From positions 1-64,000 of the forward strand of contig JBGURX010000005.1 of NCBI GenBank assembly GCA_045132235.1: a stretch of DNA of 64,000 nucleotides, given 5' to 3'. The stretch is from UBA1756 sp045132235 (lineage in GTDB: Bacteria > Bacteroidota > Bacteroidia > Bacteroidales > WCHB1-69). The position numbers and the translations under genes were made by a program. A model generated the notes under the pieces. It did no database searches and was not told where the DNA came from. It worked only from the letters and a program-made list of their open reading frames with translations. The stretch's first letter is position 1. Every line of letters begins with the position of its first letter. This document shows, one piece after another, positions 40,244 to 50,079 of the stretch.

Positions 40244-43150
40244 ATGAAAAGAGTCCTCCTTCTATTAGTCTGTAACATACTGACTATCTGTCTATTTTCG
40301 CAAAATCAACCCCTCACCACCCTTACCCTGTCCAACGGAATGAATGTGGTGTTGTGCGAAGACCACAACCAACCGCAAATCTATGGCGCGGTATGTGTGC
40401 ATGTGGGCTCGAAAAACGACCCCGAAGACAATACCGGCATGGCCCATTATCTCGAACACCTGATGTTCAAAGGCACCGACCGCATCGGCACGCTTGACTG
40501 GGAGAAGGAGCGCGTGTACCTCGACAGCATCGACCTGCTGTACGACCAGCTGCACGGCACTACCGACCCGCAACAGCGCGACGACCTGCTGAAACATATC
40601 AACCAGCTGAGCAACCAAGCCACCCAGTACGCCATCCCCAACGAGGTGGATGTGATCCTGAACAAAATGGGCGGTGAGAACGTCAACGCCTTCACCAGCA
40701 ACGATGTCACCTGCTACCACAACTGCTTTCCATCCAATCAGTTGGAGAAATGGCTGACGGTTTATACGGAGCGTTTCCGCCGTCCGGTGTTCCGCCTCTT
40801 CCAGAGCGAATTGGAGGCGGTGTACGAGGAATACAACATGTATCACGACAACCCGCTGGCGGTCTTCATGGAAGATGCCGTCGAGATGGCCTGCGGCGGG
40901 CACCCCTACGGCCGTCCGGTGATCGGCTACCCCCAGCACCTGAAGAACCCGCAGACCTCGGCCATGCAGAAGTTCTTCAACACCTACTACCACCCCTGCA
41001 ACATGACCCTCGTGCTGGTGGGCGACTTCAACGCCGATGGCCTCAAGCCGCTGTTGGAACGCACCATCGGACAATTGCACAACGAAGCGCCCGGCGTGGA
41101 CAAGCAGCTGGCATACCGCACCGAACGCATGGACACGCGCCTTCACCGCTCCCTCCCCACCCCTTCTGGACAGCAGGTTTTCACCATGCGCGAAACGCCC
41201 GTCAAGATGGGTGTCATCGGCTTCCTTACCGTGGGCGCCGACCATGAAGACGCCCTCTACCTCGACATCATGGGCCGCCTTCTCAACAACAACTCCTCCA
41301 CCGGACTTATCGACCAGCTCAACAACGAGAACAAGCTGCTCATGGCCTACAGTTTCAACTACAGCCTGCTCGAAGAGGGACTTTTCGCCTTCATGTATGT
41401 GCCCAAAATCATTGGCCAGTCGCACGAGCAGGCCGAATCCCTCATCTTCGCCGCCATCGACTCGCTGAGGAAAGGTCAATTCAGCGACGAACTCTTCAAA
41501 GCAGTGCAGATGGAGTACCTGACCGAATACCTGACGGAAATGGAGACGCTGGAGAGCAAATTCTACACCGTGTTAGGCATAGTGACCGACCAGAAGGATC
41601 CCGGTTTGTACCTGAAAACACAAGATATTATCCGCAATCTGACCAAAGAGGAATTGATAAAAAAGGCGGCGCATTACTTCTCCAACAACTGCCTCATCGT
41701 TCGCTCCAGCATGGGTGTCAAGAATCAAGAGAAACTCAACAAACCCAACTGGTCGCCGGTGGTGGCGCAAAACACCGACAAGGAGTCTGAATACGCCCAA
41801 AAAATCGCTAAGATGCCGGCCAAGGAGATGAAACCCTTTACCCTCGACATTCAAAAAACGGTAAAAGAGACCGACATCAACCCCGCCTTCACCCTGTACA
41901 GCACCCACAATCCCGTCAACGACATCTTCACCCTTACCATTGTGTACAATTACGGCACATTGAACGACAAGCGACTTGACAATGCCATCAGCTACATCGA
42001 GCAGCAGGGCACGAAACAGCAGTCATTCAACGAGTTCCAAATGGCTTTGCAACAGATAGGGGCATCGCTGGAAATTTCCGCCAACGCTGAACAAACCACC
42101 ATCTCCATCAGCGGGTTTGACAATCAGATCAAAGAGGTAATCAAACTTTGCAGCGAGAAAATCCTTGCACCTGCCAACGACGAAAGCAAGCTCGCCACCC
42201 TCATCAACGAGGAACTTTCTGCCCAAAAGATGATGAAAAAAGATGCCAGCGCATGGGGCCGCGCCCTGTTCTACTACGCCATCTACGGAGAAAATTCGCC
42301 AGAGATCAACAAAATGACACTCAAGGAGTTGAAGAAGGTAAGCGGCGAAGAGTTGCTGTCCGTTTTCAGTGAAGCGCTGAAGTACGACGGGCATGTGAAC
42401 TACGTGGGCAACCACGCTCCCGACATGGTGGCCGAATTGCTGCGCAAAAGTCTCCTTCCCGAAGACCAAAAATGGGAAAAGGGTGAACACAAAGTCGCTC
42501 CCCTTGTGAAATACGACAAGCCCACCATCCTGATGGTTTCCAACAAAAGCTTCCTCCAGAGCAACATCTATTTCTATCTGCAAGCCCAGCCCGTGAAAGA
42601 GATGCAGCAGCGCATGGTGTGCCATGCCTACAACGAATACATGGGCGGCAGTATGGCAGGCGTCATATTCCAAGAAATCAGAGAATTGCGCTCCCTCGGA
42701 TACTCTGCTCACGGGCGCTACGACTACGACTGGCTCAACCGCCGTCCCGGCATGATATGGGGTTTTCTCGGTACACAGGCCGACAAGACCTTGGAAGGCT
42801 GTGAGGAGATGGGGAAACTGCTGACGAAATTCCCCGAAAAGCCCGAGAAGTTCGAGGCCGCCAAGGAGTCCGCCATCAAGAAGATGGAGTCGTCATCGAC
42901 ACATTTCCGCGACATCCCACAGCAGGTGTATCGTTGGCGGGCACAGAAAATCGATGAGGATCCGCTGCCGAAACAGATTGATTACCTGCATAATATCTCC
43001 TACGAAGAAGTAAAGAAATTCTACGAGAAATCCACATCGGGCAGCCCCATGGTCATCACCGTGGCCGGCGACAAGAAACGGATGGATCTGAAGGCGTTAG
43101 GCGAAAAGTTTGAAATCATCGAGGTGAAGCCTGGAGAGATCATGAAATAG
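40244..43150 (+). CDS. M16-family (pitrilysin/insulinase) zinc metalloprotease
   Basis: The 968-residue protein has a signal peptide (MKRVLLLLVCNILTICLFSQ) and two tandem M16 halves. The active half carries the inverted zinc motif HYLEH (68-72) with a downstream glutamate cluster (ELEAVYEE, 189-196) that supplies the third ligand. The second half lacks the motif and forms the other side of the chamber. It should degrade peptides in the periplasm. ATG 40244 follows its promoter; a 20-codon upstream extension would precede the transcription start. Confidence 0.92.
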   Translation: MKRVLLLLVCNILTICLFSQNQPLTTLTLSNGMNVVLCEDHNQPQIYGAVCVHVGSKNDPEDNTGMAHYLEHLMFKGTDRIGTLDWEKERVYLDSIDLLYDQLHGTTDPQQRDDLLKHINQLSNQATQYAIPNEVDVILNKMGGENVNAFTSNDVTCYHNCFPSNQLEKWLTVYTERFRRPVFRLFQSELEAVYEEYNMYHDNPLAVFMEDAVEMACGGHPYGRPVIGYPQHLKNPQTSAMQKFFNTYYHPCNMTLVLVGDFNADGLKPLLERTIGQLHNEAPGVDKQLAYRTERMDTRLHRSLPTPSGQQVFTMRETPVKMGVIGFLTVGADHEDALYLDIMGRLLNNNSSTGLIDQLNNENKLLMAYSFNYSLLEEGLFAFMYVPKIIGQSHEQAESLIFAAIDSLRKGQFSDELFKAVQMEYLTEYLTEMETLESKFYTVLGIVTDQKDPGLYLKTQDIIRNLTKEELIKKAAHYFSNNCLIVRSSMGVKNQEKLNKPNWSPVVAQNTDKESEYAQKIAKMPAKEMKPFTLDIQKTVKETDINPAFTLYSTHNPVNDIFTLTIVYNYGTLNDKRLDNAISYIEQQGTKQQSFNEFQMALQQIGASLEISANAEQTTISISGFDNQIKEVIKLCSEKILAPANDESKLATLINEELSAQKMMKKDASAWGRALFYYAIYGENSPEINKMTLKELKKVSGEELLSVFSEALKYDGHVNYVGNHAPDMVAELLRKSLLPEDQKWEKGEHKVAPLVKYDKPTILMVSNKSFLQSNIYFYLQAQPVKEMQQRMVCHAYNEYMGGSMAGVIFQEIRELRSLGYSAHGRYDYDWLNRRPGMIWGFLGTQADKTLEGCEEMGKLLTKFPEKPEKFEAAKESAIKKMESSSTHFRDIPQQVYRWRAQKIDEDPLPKQIDYLHNISYEEVKKFYEKSTSGSPMVITVAGDKKRMDLKALGEKFEIIEVKPGEIMK

Positions 43151-43165
43151 ACAATGATTCATTGT
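43151..43165. repeat. Short inverted repeat upstream of the 43184 gene
   Basis: ACAATGA and TCATTGT flank a single T directly after the M16 stop codon and end 18 nt before the next ATG. It has the position but not the sequence of the GC-rich palindromes. Confidence 0.4.
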
Positions 43166-43183
43166 TAAAGCAAGCCCATTCTT

Positions 43184-44149
43184 ATGGAAACACGTCTGGT
43201 CATTTTCATATTTTCATTGACTATCTTCCTGTTACCTGACGTCTCCGCACAACAAATAATCTATACACACGATAGGGATAGCTATCCCACAGACCTCTCC
43301 AATTCCGAATTCAAGTCGCATGTGAAATCTGTCAAATTAACAATGTATGATGATGCTTCAGATTCGACGAGAAGCTACCAATACATACGCACTTATAATT
43401 CCAAAGGCCTCTTAATGCATGAAATCACCAATTATTATTGGGAATACTATACAGACACTATATACAGAAGCTATTCTTACGACTCACTTGACCGCCCTTT
43501 TTTGGTCACCACAATCTGTTCAAAAAACTGGCGGGAATGCCGGAATTCTTATCAAGAATTGGTATATGACAATCTCGGACACTACAGTCACTCCATTTTC
43601 ACCTATGACAACAGCGAGCCCGAACCATCCTTCAGGTGTTTTTATAATGAATATGGCCAGTACATTCGCTGCGAATACCGCCCCACTGCTGAACAACACG
43701 AATTAGGATACAACTACGATTTAATCCAGCAAGTTTTCCGATATGATGATCATGGGAATTGTATTGAAAAGGTAGAATTAGAGGATGGCGACACCGTCTA
43801 TATAGAACGGAACTCCTACGATGAAAATGGGAATGTAATTGAATATAGTTACCAATGCACATCCAATAATGACCCGTACACCTTCCGATCTATATACTAT
43901 TACAATTCAGACAACCTACACATAAAAACTGAAAGTTTTTATGACAACACTCTTCATTCAGTGAGCAGATATGAATATGATGATCAACAATTATTACAAT
44001 TGGGTATCACTTACAATAATAAAGGTGAGATTGTTTCTTCTTTCAAATGGTGGTACGATGAGCGGCATAATATAGTGGAAACAATTGATTTTGATCCAAC
44101 TGGCAAAGCAGTACATAAGTTCACCTACGAGTACGAGTACTATGAATAA
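43184..44149 (+). CDS. Secreted YD-repeat-like protein of unknown function
   Basis: The 321-residue protein has a signal peptide ending near residue 23 (LLPDVSAQ). It contains many Tyr/Asp-rich strands of the YD/RHS type (YIRTYNSKGLLMHE, RYDDHGNCIEKVE, SYDENGNVIEYSY, YNNKGEIVSSFKWWYDERHN). There is no T9SS sorting domain or toxin tip. It follows the M16 protease by 33 nt and is probably co-transcribed. Its DNA is AT-richer than its neighbours, which suggests a different history. Function is not known. Confidence 0.6.
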   Translation: METRLVIFIFSLTIFLLPDVSAQQIIYTHDRDSYPTDLSNSEFKSHVKSVKLTMYDDASDSTRSYQYIRTYNSKGLLMHEITNYYWEYYTDTIYRSYSYDSLDRPFLVTTICSKNWRECRNSYQELVYDNLGHYSHSIFTYDNSEPEPSFRCFYNEYGQYIRCEYRPTAEQHELGYNYDLIQQVFRYDDHGNCIEKVELEDGDTVYIERNSYDENGNVIEYSYQCTSNNDPYTFRSIYYYNSDNLHIKTESFYDNTLHSVSRYEYDDQQLLQLGITYNNKGEIVSSFKWWYDERHNIVETIDFDPTGKAVHKFTYEYEYYE

Positions 44150-44151
44150 AA

Positions 44152-44184
44152 AAACAGCCGCCACCTATCAGGTAGAGGCTGTTT
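44152..44184 (-). terminator. Terminator of ackA (also downstream of the 43184 gene)
   Basis: AAACAGCC pairs with GGCTGTTT, with an inner ACCT/AGGT stem. On the minus strand the hairpin is followed by a run of T (44146-44154), so it is a good terminator for ackA, 22 nt after its stop. It could also act on the plus strand. Confidence 0.8.
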
Positions 44185-44205
44185 GATTGATACGGGTAAA
44201 TACGC

Positions 44206-45411
44206 TTATTTGCCCATGGCAATATTGTAGGTATCGGTAGCGATAACCAGCTCTTCGTTGGTGGCCACGACCACGATTTTCACCTTGGAGTCGGGAGTGG
44301 AGATGATGGCATCGTCGCCGATGACAGTCTTGTTCTTCTCTTTGTCGAGCTTGGCACCGAGGAACTCAAGGCCTTCGCAGATGGGCTCTCTCTGGAAGAA
44401 GGCGTTTTCGCCGATACCGCCGGTGAACAGGATGACGTCCACACCGCCCATGGCAGCTGCGTAAGCACCGATATATTTCTTCACTCTGTAGGAGAACATG
44501 TCGAAAGCATAGGTGGAACGCATATCGCCCGCCTCTTTGCCGGCACGGATGTCGCGCATGTCAACGCCCTTGCCAGAAACGCCCTTCAAACCGCACTCTT
44601 TGTTGATGAAGGTGGTGATCTGCTTGAAGTTCATGTTCTCTTTCTCTGCGATGTGCAACATCACGCCGAGGTCGAGGTCGCCGCAGCGGGTACCCATCAC
44701 GAGGCCTTCCACCGGGGTGAAGCCCATAGAGGTATCCACCGACTTGCCGTCCTTGATGGCGCAGATGGAGGCACCACTACCGAGGTGGCAGCTGATGATT
44801 TTGGAGTGGTTGTAGTCCACACCGGCGATTTCAGCGGCGCGGGGACCCACAAACTTGTGGCTGGTGCCGTGGAAACCATAGCGACGGATACGGTCTTCCT
44901 CATAATATTTGTAAGGAATGGCATACAGATAAGCGTGAGGCGGCATGGTCTGATGGAAGGAAGTGTCGAAAACAGCTACATGCGGCACGTTGGGCAGTAG
45001 CTGCTTCATGGAGTTGATACCCACGAGGCTGGCGGGGTTGTGAAGCGGAGCAATCTTGCAGAGTTTCTCGATTTCGGCAATCGCCTTGTCGTCAATCAGG
45101 CAGCTCTGGGTGAAGTACTCGCCGCCATGAGCCACACGGTGACCCACTGCACCGATCTCATCGAGAGAGGAAATCACGCCCATCTTGGGGTCGGTGAGTG
45201 CATCCAGCACCAGCTTGATACCGGCAGCGTGATCCGGAATGGGAGTCTGGGTGTAGTATTTGTCTTTGCCGACCGGCTTGTGGGTAAACTCGCCCATTTC
45301 CAATCCGATACGCTCCACCAAACCTTTGGCTTTGAGCTCGGCATTGTTGGCCATGTCGATGAGTTGGTACTTGAGGGAAGAACTTCCGCAGTTGATAACT
45401 AAAACTTTCAT
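44206..45411 (-). CDS. ackA: Acetate kinase
   Basis: AckA makes ATP from acetyl phosphate, giving acetate as a fermentation end product. The 401 residues have the opening VLVINCGSSSLKYQL, the RVAHGGEYF motif, the catalytic RRYGFHGTSHKFV region and the ATP-binding FTGGIGENA. Length is standard. Phosphotransacetylase, the usual partner, is not adjacent: an ABC permease gene lies upstream. A clear terminator follows. Confidence 0.96.
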   Translation of the reverse strand: MKVLVINCGSSSLKYQLIDMANNAELKAKGLVERIGLEMGEFTHKPVGKDKYYTQTPIPDHAAGIKLVLDALTDPKMGVISSLDEIGAVGHRVAHGGEYFTQSCLIDDKAIAEIEKLCKIAPLHNPASLVGINSMKQLLPNVPHVAVFDTSFHQTMPPHAYLYAIPYKYYEEDRIRRYGFHGTSHKFVGPRAAEIAGVDYNHSKIISCHLGSGASICAIKDGKSVDTSMGFTPVEGLVMGTRCGDLDLGVMLHIAEKENMNFKQITTFINKECGLKGVSGKGVDMRDIRAGKEAGDMRSTYAFDMFSYRVKKYIGAYAAAMGGVDVILFTGGIGENAFFQREPICEGLEFLGAKLDKEKNKTVIGDDAIISTPDSKVKIVVVATNEELVIATDTYNIAMGK

Positions 45412-45470
45412 ACTTTTTGTTTTTAATAATTTGATTTATAATTACTTAATAATAATTTCAAAATAAAGGT

Positions 45471-46550
45471 CTATGCAGCGGTCTTGACCCTCGGGTCAAG
45501 CCAGCCATAGATGATATCGACAACAATATTAATGAGCACTAAAATGATGGAGATATAGAGCAACGAGCCCATCAGCACGGGCAAATCGTTCTGGCTGAGG
45601 GCGTTCACAATCACCACGCCCATCCCCTTCCAGTCGAAGATGTACTCCACGAACACGGCACCGGCCAGCAGTCCGGCCAGCCAGCCCGAGATGGCGGTCA
45701 CCACGGGGTTGAGGGCATTCTTGAGGGCATGTTTCAGCATGATGCGCGCGGGTGTCACCCCCTTGGCGCGGGCGGTACGGATGTAGTCTTGCGACATCAC
45801 ATCCAGCACTGAGCTTTTGGTCAGCTCAATAACGATAGCCAATGGTCTGATACCCAGTGTTATGGCGGGAAGTATCAGATTCTTCAAATCTACAAAAACT
45901 CCATTGCCATAGTCGTCAACAGAGTAGAGACTGCCGAACATGCTGAGTCCCGTATAGTCGGAGAGCAGATAGGCGAAGATCCATGCCAATAGGATGGCAA
46001 CGAAAAACGACGGCACCGACATGCCCAGCACCGCCACCAGCAGCGAGGTCTTGTCGAACCATGTACCCTGGTAGATGGCGCACAGCACCCCGATGAAGAT
46101 GCCCACCACCATGCCGAAGATGATGGAGACGATGGCGAGCAGCATGGTCTTGGGGAATGCCTCGGCAATGATGTCGGCCACGGGACGGTCGCCATGGTAC
46201 GAGCGCCGCATGTACGGAGCCTTCAGCACCAATGCCGACGTCTTGAAACTCATTATCTTGGCATAATGATAGTTGCGTTCGTTCAGATAGAAGAAATTGG
46301 TCGCATCGTCGGTGCGGTGCCATGATATGGGGGAAAGATCGTTGAGGTAGCCGAGGTACTGCACCGCGATGGGCAGGTCGAGGCCGAGTTGGTGCCGGAT
46401 GGCATCCTCGGTCTTTTTGTCGTTGTGCTGCCCCATGATCTCGCTGACGGGGTCGGTAGGAAGCACGGTGAAAAGAAAGAAAACAAGCGTGATCACTCCG
46501 AAAAGGAGCAACAGCCCGTAACCGATTCTCTTCAGGATGAACCTCAGCAT
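45471..46550 (-). CDS. ABC transporter permease, DppB/OppB type (orphan)
   Basis: The 359-residue inner-membrane protein has the N-terminal helix of peptide/nickel permeases (LRFILKRIGYGLLLLFGVITLVFFLF), further membrane segments and the EAA-loop region (YIRTARAKGVTPARIMLKHALKNAL). It ends WLDPRVK, as family members do. It would form half of a peptide-importer channel. No second permease, ATPase or binding protein is next to it, so its partners lie elsewhere. It sits 30 nt after the response regulator, possibly in the same transcript. Confidence 0.87.
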   Translation of the reverse strand: MLRFILKRIGYGLLLLFGVITLVFFLFTVLPTDPVSEIMGQHNDKKTEDAIRHQLGLDLPIAVQYLGYLNDLSPISWHRTDDATNFFYLNERNYHYAKIMSFKTSALVLKAPYMRRSYHGDRPVADIIAEAFPKTMLLAIVSIIFGMVVGIFIGVLCAIYQGTWFDKTSLLVAVLGMSVPSFFVAILLAWIFAYLLSDYTGLSMFGSLYSVDDYGNGVFVDLKNLILPAITLGIRPLAIVIELTKSSVLDVMSQDYIRTARAKGVTPARIMLKHALKNALNPVVTAISGWLAGLLAGAVFVEYIFDWKGMGVVIVNALSQNDLPVLMGSLLYISIILVLINIVVDIIYGWLDPRVKTAA

Positions 46551-46580
46551 TCCCTCTCCAAACGACTGTACAACAATCTT

Positions 46581-47276
46581 TTAATAAACCAACTTAAAAC
46601 CGATGCTATGTACGTTGATGATCTTGATGCTGGGGTCGTGTTCGTTGAACTTGTGGCGCAGTTTAGCGATATACACGTCCATGCTGCGGGCGTTGTAGAA
46701 ACTGTCGTCGCCCCAGATTTTCTTCAGCGCATAGCCTCTTTCCATAATCTCATTCTTCTTCTCTATCAGCATGCTGAGCAGTTCCACCTCGCGGGTGGTG
46801 AGTTTCTCCACCACCTCGCCGTTCTTGGAGAGCGTCTGCTTGTTGGCGTCGAAGCTGAGGCTGCCCACCTGAACGGGCTTGTTGGGGTCGCCGTCGGTGT
46901 TGTTGACCCGGCGCAGCACGGTCTGGATGCGGGCGAGCAGCACCTCCATGGAGAAGGGCTTGGTGACATAGTCGTCGCCGATGGAGAGACCCTGCAGGAT
47001 ATCCTCTTGCATACTCTTGGCAGTCAGAAAGATAATGGGGATTTTACGGTCCACCTTGCGGATACTCTCCGCGAGGGTGAAGCCATCTTGGATGGGCATC
47101 ATCACATCCACGAGGCAGATGCCGAAGGTGTTGGCGCAGAACATCTCGTAGGCGACCTCGCCGTTGTTGGCGTGCATCACCGAGAAACCCTTGGCCTCCA
47201 GATAGGTGGTCAGCACCTTTCCCAAATTGACATCATCTTCCGCTAATAAAATCTTACAAGTTTCCATATCGTTCAT
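46581..47276 (-). CDS. rprY: OmpR-family response regulator (RprY-like)
   Basis: The 231-residue protein has a receiver domain with the acidic pair near 14-15, phospho-acceptor Asp57 (CLVDVMMPI), Thr85 and Lys106 (YVTKPF), then a winged-helix DNA-binding domain (LTTREVELLSMLIEKKNEIMER, YIAKLRHKF, IINVHSIGFKLVY). It closely fits RprY of Bacteroides. Its start overlaps the kinase stop by 4 nt (ATGA). Target genes cannot be told from the window; the permease directly downstream is a candidate. Confidence 0.88.
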   Translation of the reverse strand: MNDMETCKILLAEDDVNLGKVLTTYLEAKGFSVMHANNGEVAYEMFCANTFGICLVDVMMPIQDGFTLAESIRKVDRKIPIIFLTAKSMQEDILQGLSIGDDYVTKPFSMEVLLARIQTVLRRVNNTDGDPNKPVQVGSLSFDANKQTLSKNGEVVEKLTTREVELLSMLIEKKNEIMERGYALKKIWGDDSFYNARSMDVYIAKLRHKFNEHDPSIKIINVHSIGFKLVY

Positions 47277-48751
47277 TTTTTATTGTTTTTCATTGGAATA
47301 TACACTGTGAAAGTGGAACCCTCGCCCAGCACGCTCTTCACCTTCACCTCGCCGCCGTGAAGCTCCACAATTTTCCGCACATAGTTGAGTCCCAAGCCAT
47401 AACCCTTGTTGTCGTGGACATTGCCTTTGGTAACGCGGTAAAACTCATCGAAAATGTGCTTGAGGTTCTTTTTGGAGATGCCGATGCCGTTGTCCGACAC
47501 AGAAACGGCCAGCATGCCCTTCTCGCACCACGTGGTCAGCACAATCACCGGCTGCTTGTCGCTGTATTTGAGGGCGTTCTCTATCAGGTTGATGAAGATG
47601 CTCTCGATATGCGACCTGTCGGCCACCACAATAGGCATCTCGGCATTGTAGCGGGTGACAAACTTGCCGCCGAGGTTGCTGACCTGCAGCGAGAAATTGC
47701 GCACGATGGCGTTGAGCACGCCATGCACATTCACATCCTCGGCATTCACCTTAAGCTGTCCCTTCTTGAGTTGTGCCAGCTGCAAAATGTTGGTCACCAT
47801 CTTCTGAAGCCGCTCATTTTCAGCGCGAATCATCGAGATATACGCCTTCCGCGTGTCCGCATCGGTCTGAATGGAGTCATCCTCCATGGCCTCACAAGCA
47901 AGGGAAATAGTGGAGATAGGCGTCTTGAACTCGTGCGTCATGTTGTTGATGAAGTCGTTCTTCACCTCCTGATTGCGCTTCTGCTGTGTCAGCGTGATAA
48001 TCATGATAATCATCAACAAACTGAGCAGCACCACGATACCCGCGATGGGCCCCACAATGGGGAACATCCTCTTCAGGAAGAAGGCGCGCTCGGATGGGAA
48101 GTTCAGAATGAGATAATGGGTGTAAACTTCTGTGTTATTGGTTTGTAAGGCAAAAATGTAAGCCTTATCCACAATGTTCTTGTCCATCGACTTGCTCCGA
48201 ATGACGAAGTGGTCTTTGGGGAAATTGAAAATACCGTACTCAAAAGCGATGTCCATTCCGTAGGCATGGAGGGTATTTCTCACAATTTGTGTGAACTCGC
48301 GGTTGTCGATACGAGTGATGATGGAGTCGGTATAGAGGGAGTGCCCGGTGGCCATTGTGTCCAGAATCACGATTTTGGAGCTGTCGTCGCTATGGAAATA
48401 GTTGGTGTCCTGCTTCAGGATGACCAATCCGCCCTGATACTCGGCGACAGTCTGGGCGAGCAACGCACTCGGCACGCCGTCGTTCATCACCAGCAGGGTG
48501 TGGCTGTCGGGCGAATCGGAAGAGTTGGAGAAGGTGACGAGCGCCGTGTCGGCCATGAACTCGGCGTTGATCCTCGCGTTGAACTGGTCGGCGATTTCAC
48601 GCCCCACCTTCAGCACCTCACCGGTAAAGGCAGCCTTCTGCGCCTTTTCGGCCTGCTGGTACAGCCGATAGAAACTGAAGGCCAACACCCCCACGAGGAT
48701 GGTCAACAGCATAATCCAGCAAAAAAGGAAAATCAGACGTTTACGTCCCAT
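47273..48751 (-). CDS. rprX: Membrane sensor histidine kinase (RprX-like)
   Basis: The 492-residue kinase has two membrane helices (about 7-28 and 231-255) around a periplasmic sensor of some 200 residues, then a HisKA domain with His273 in NNMTHEFKTPIS and an HATPase domain with the N box (INLIENALKYS), DNGIGI and GYGLGL. It phosphorylates the regulator encoded next to it. The periplasmic ligand is unknown. A well-spaced promoter (48774-48804) precedes it. Confidence 0.9.
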   Translation of the reverse strand: MGRKRLIFLFCWIMLLTILVGVLAFSFYRLYQQAEKAQKAAFTGEVLKVGREIADQFNARINAEFMADTALVTFSNSSDSPDSHTLLVMNDGVPSALLAQTVAEYQGGLVILKQDTNYFHSDDSSKIVILDTMATGHSLYTDSIITRIDNREFTQIVRNTLHAYGMDIAFEYGIFNFPKDHFVIRSKSMDKNIVDKAYIFALQTNNTEVYTHYLILNFPSERAFFLKRMFPIVGPIAGIVVLLSLLMIIMIITLTQQKRNQEVKNDFINNMTHEFKTPISTISLACEAMEDDSIQTDADTRKAYISMIRAENERLQKMVTNILQLAQLKKGQLKVNAEDVNVHGVLNAIVRNFSLQVSNLGGKFVTRYNAEMPIVVADRSHIESIFINLIENALKYSDKQPVIVLTTWCEKGMLAVSVSDNGIGISKKNLKHIFDEFYRVTKGNVHDNKGYGLGLNYVRKIVELHGGEVKVKSVLGEGSTFTVYIPMKNNKK

Positions 48752-48773
48752 AATACCTATTCAAATGCGAGGG

Positions 48774-48804
48774 CAAAAATACAACTTTTTGCTTAAATAA
48801 ACAA
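48774..48804 (-). promoter_or_regulatory. Promoter of the two-component operon
   Basis: On the minus strand TTG (48802-48804) is followed after 20 bp by TATTTTTG (48774-48781), 23 nt before the kinase start. Confidence 0.7.
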
Positions 48805-48846
48805 TATCATCCCTCGTTTTTTCAAGAAAAAAGCGGCTATTGTCCA

Positions 48847-49932
48847 TCAGCCGACTATCAAGCCGCCGCCCACCACCAACCCATCCTGATACAGCACCAG
48901 CGACTGTCCGGGGGTAACGCCCCACACGGGCTCATCGAAACGGAGCTCCAGCTTGTCGCCGTCAATGCATATGGTGGCCGGCGCCGCCGCACTGCGGTAC
49001 CGGATGCGTGCCAGCACCTGCGGCCGCTCGCACAACCGTTCAGCATCGGTGAAACTACAACCCTCCGCACGCAGGGTGGTGGTCAGCAGGTCGTCGCGGT
49101 CGCCCAGCGTCACGGTGTTGTCCTTCGCCGAGATGGCCGTCACGTATTTCGGCGTGCCGAACGCCACTTTCAACCCCTTGCGCTGCCCAATGGTGTAGAA
49201 CGGGAATCCCTCGTGCCGGCCGATCTTGTTGCCATCCGCATCCAAGAAATCGCCCTCCTTCACCCGCTCGGAAAAGTCGGGGACATTCTCCGACAAAAAG
49301 CGGCGATAGTCATTATCTGGTATAAAACAAATTTCTTGACTTTCAGTTTTTTGCGAAAGTTTCTTAAAGCCATGCTCCAAGGCTATCTGACGCACCTCCG
49401 GCTTGGTGAGACCGCCCAACGGAAAGATGGTGCGTGCCAAATTCGCCTCTGTCAGCCGCCACAAAAAATAGGTCTGGTCCTTCTGCATGTCGGCGGCCAC
49501 CCCGAGGTAAAAATGTCCGTCGCGCTTCACCACGCGGGCGTAATGTCCCGTGGCAATGCCGTCGCAACCCAGCTCGTCGGCCTTGTCCAACAGCAAACCC
49601 CACTTGATGGAGGAGTTGCACAGCACACACGGATTGGGCGTGCGGCCGTTCATATACTCGCTGATGAAATTGCCGATGACATGCTCCTTGAAAGATTCCC
49701 TGAAATCCAGAATATGATGCTCAAAGCCCAGCTGCTCAGCATTATGGCGCGCCTCCATGATAGAGTCGATACTGCAACAGCCGCGCTCCTTGGCGATACA
49801 ACTCTCCTTGATGCTGTCGAAGGTACGGAAGGTGGCCCCCACCAGCTCATAGCCCTGTTCCAGCAGCAGCATCGCCGACACGGTGCTGTCGATACCGCCG
49901 CTCATCGCCATCAAGATTCTCTTTTTCTTCAT
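48847..49932 (-). CDS. mnmA: tRNA-specific 2-thiouridylase
   Basis: MnmA thiolates U34 of the Lys, Glu and Gln tRNAs. The 361-residue protein has the PP-loop SGGIDS (11-16), the catalytic Cys102 in TPNPCVLCN, and the second catalytic Cys202 in SQEICFIPD, followed by the usual beta-barrel C-terminal part (PVWGVTPGQSLVLYQDG). The Cys102/Cys202 pair corresponds closely to the known enzyme. A -7 box lies 17 nt upstream. Confidence 0.94.
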   Translation of the reverse strand: MKKKRILMAMSGGIDSTVSAMLLLEQGYELVGATFRTFDSIKESCIAKERGCCSIDSIMEARHNAEQLGFEHHILDFRESFKEHVIGNFISEYMNGRTPNPCVLCNSSIKWGLLLDKADELGCDGIATGHYARVVKRDGHFYLGVAADMQKDQTYFLWRLTEANLARTIFPLGGLTKPEVRQIALEHGFKKLSQKTESQEICFIPDNDYRRFLSENVPDFSERVKEGDFLDADGNKIGRHEGFPFYTIGQRKGLKVAFGTPKYVTAISAKDNTVTLGDRDDLLTTTLRAEGCSFTDAERLCERPQVLARIRYRSAAAPATICIDGDKLELRFDEPVWGVTPGQSLVLYQDGLVVGGGLIVG

Positions 49933-49948
49933 CCCAAAAAATTTCCAG

Positions 49949-49956
49949 CAAAATTA
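49949..49956 (-). promoter_or_regulatory. -7 box of mnmA
   Basis: The minus strand reads TAATTTTG, 17 nt upstream of the mnmA start. Confidence 0.5.
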
Positions 49957-50002
49957 CAACTAAAAAATGAACCTTCGGATGTGTGGATTGGGATTTTTGT
50001 AA

Positions 50003-50010
50003 TAATTTTG
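50003..50010 (+). promoter_or_regulatory. -7 box of hydE
   Basis: TAATTTTG lies 70 nt before the hydE start and matches TAnnTTTG. Confidence 0.45.
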
Positions 50011-50079
50011 CCGAAAATAATGCAAGAATCTTCTTTTCATTATTATTTTATTATAAATCAATTATTTATACGTAAATAA

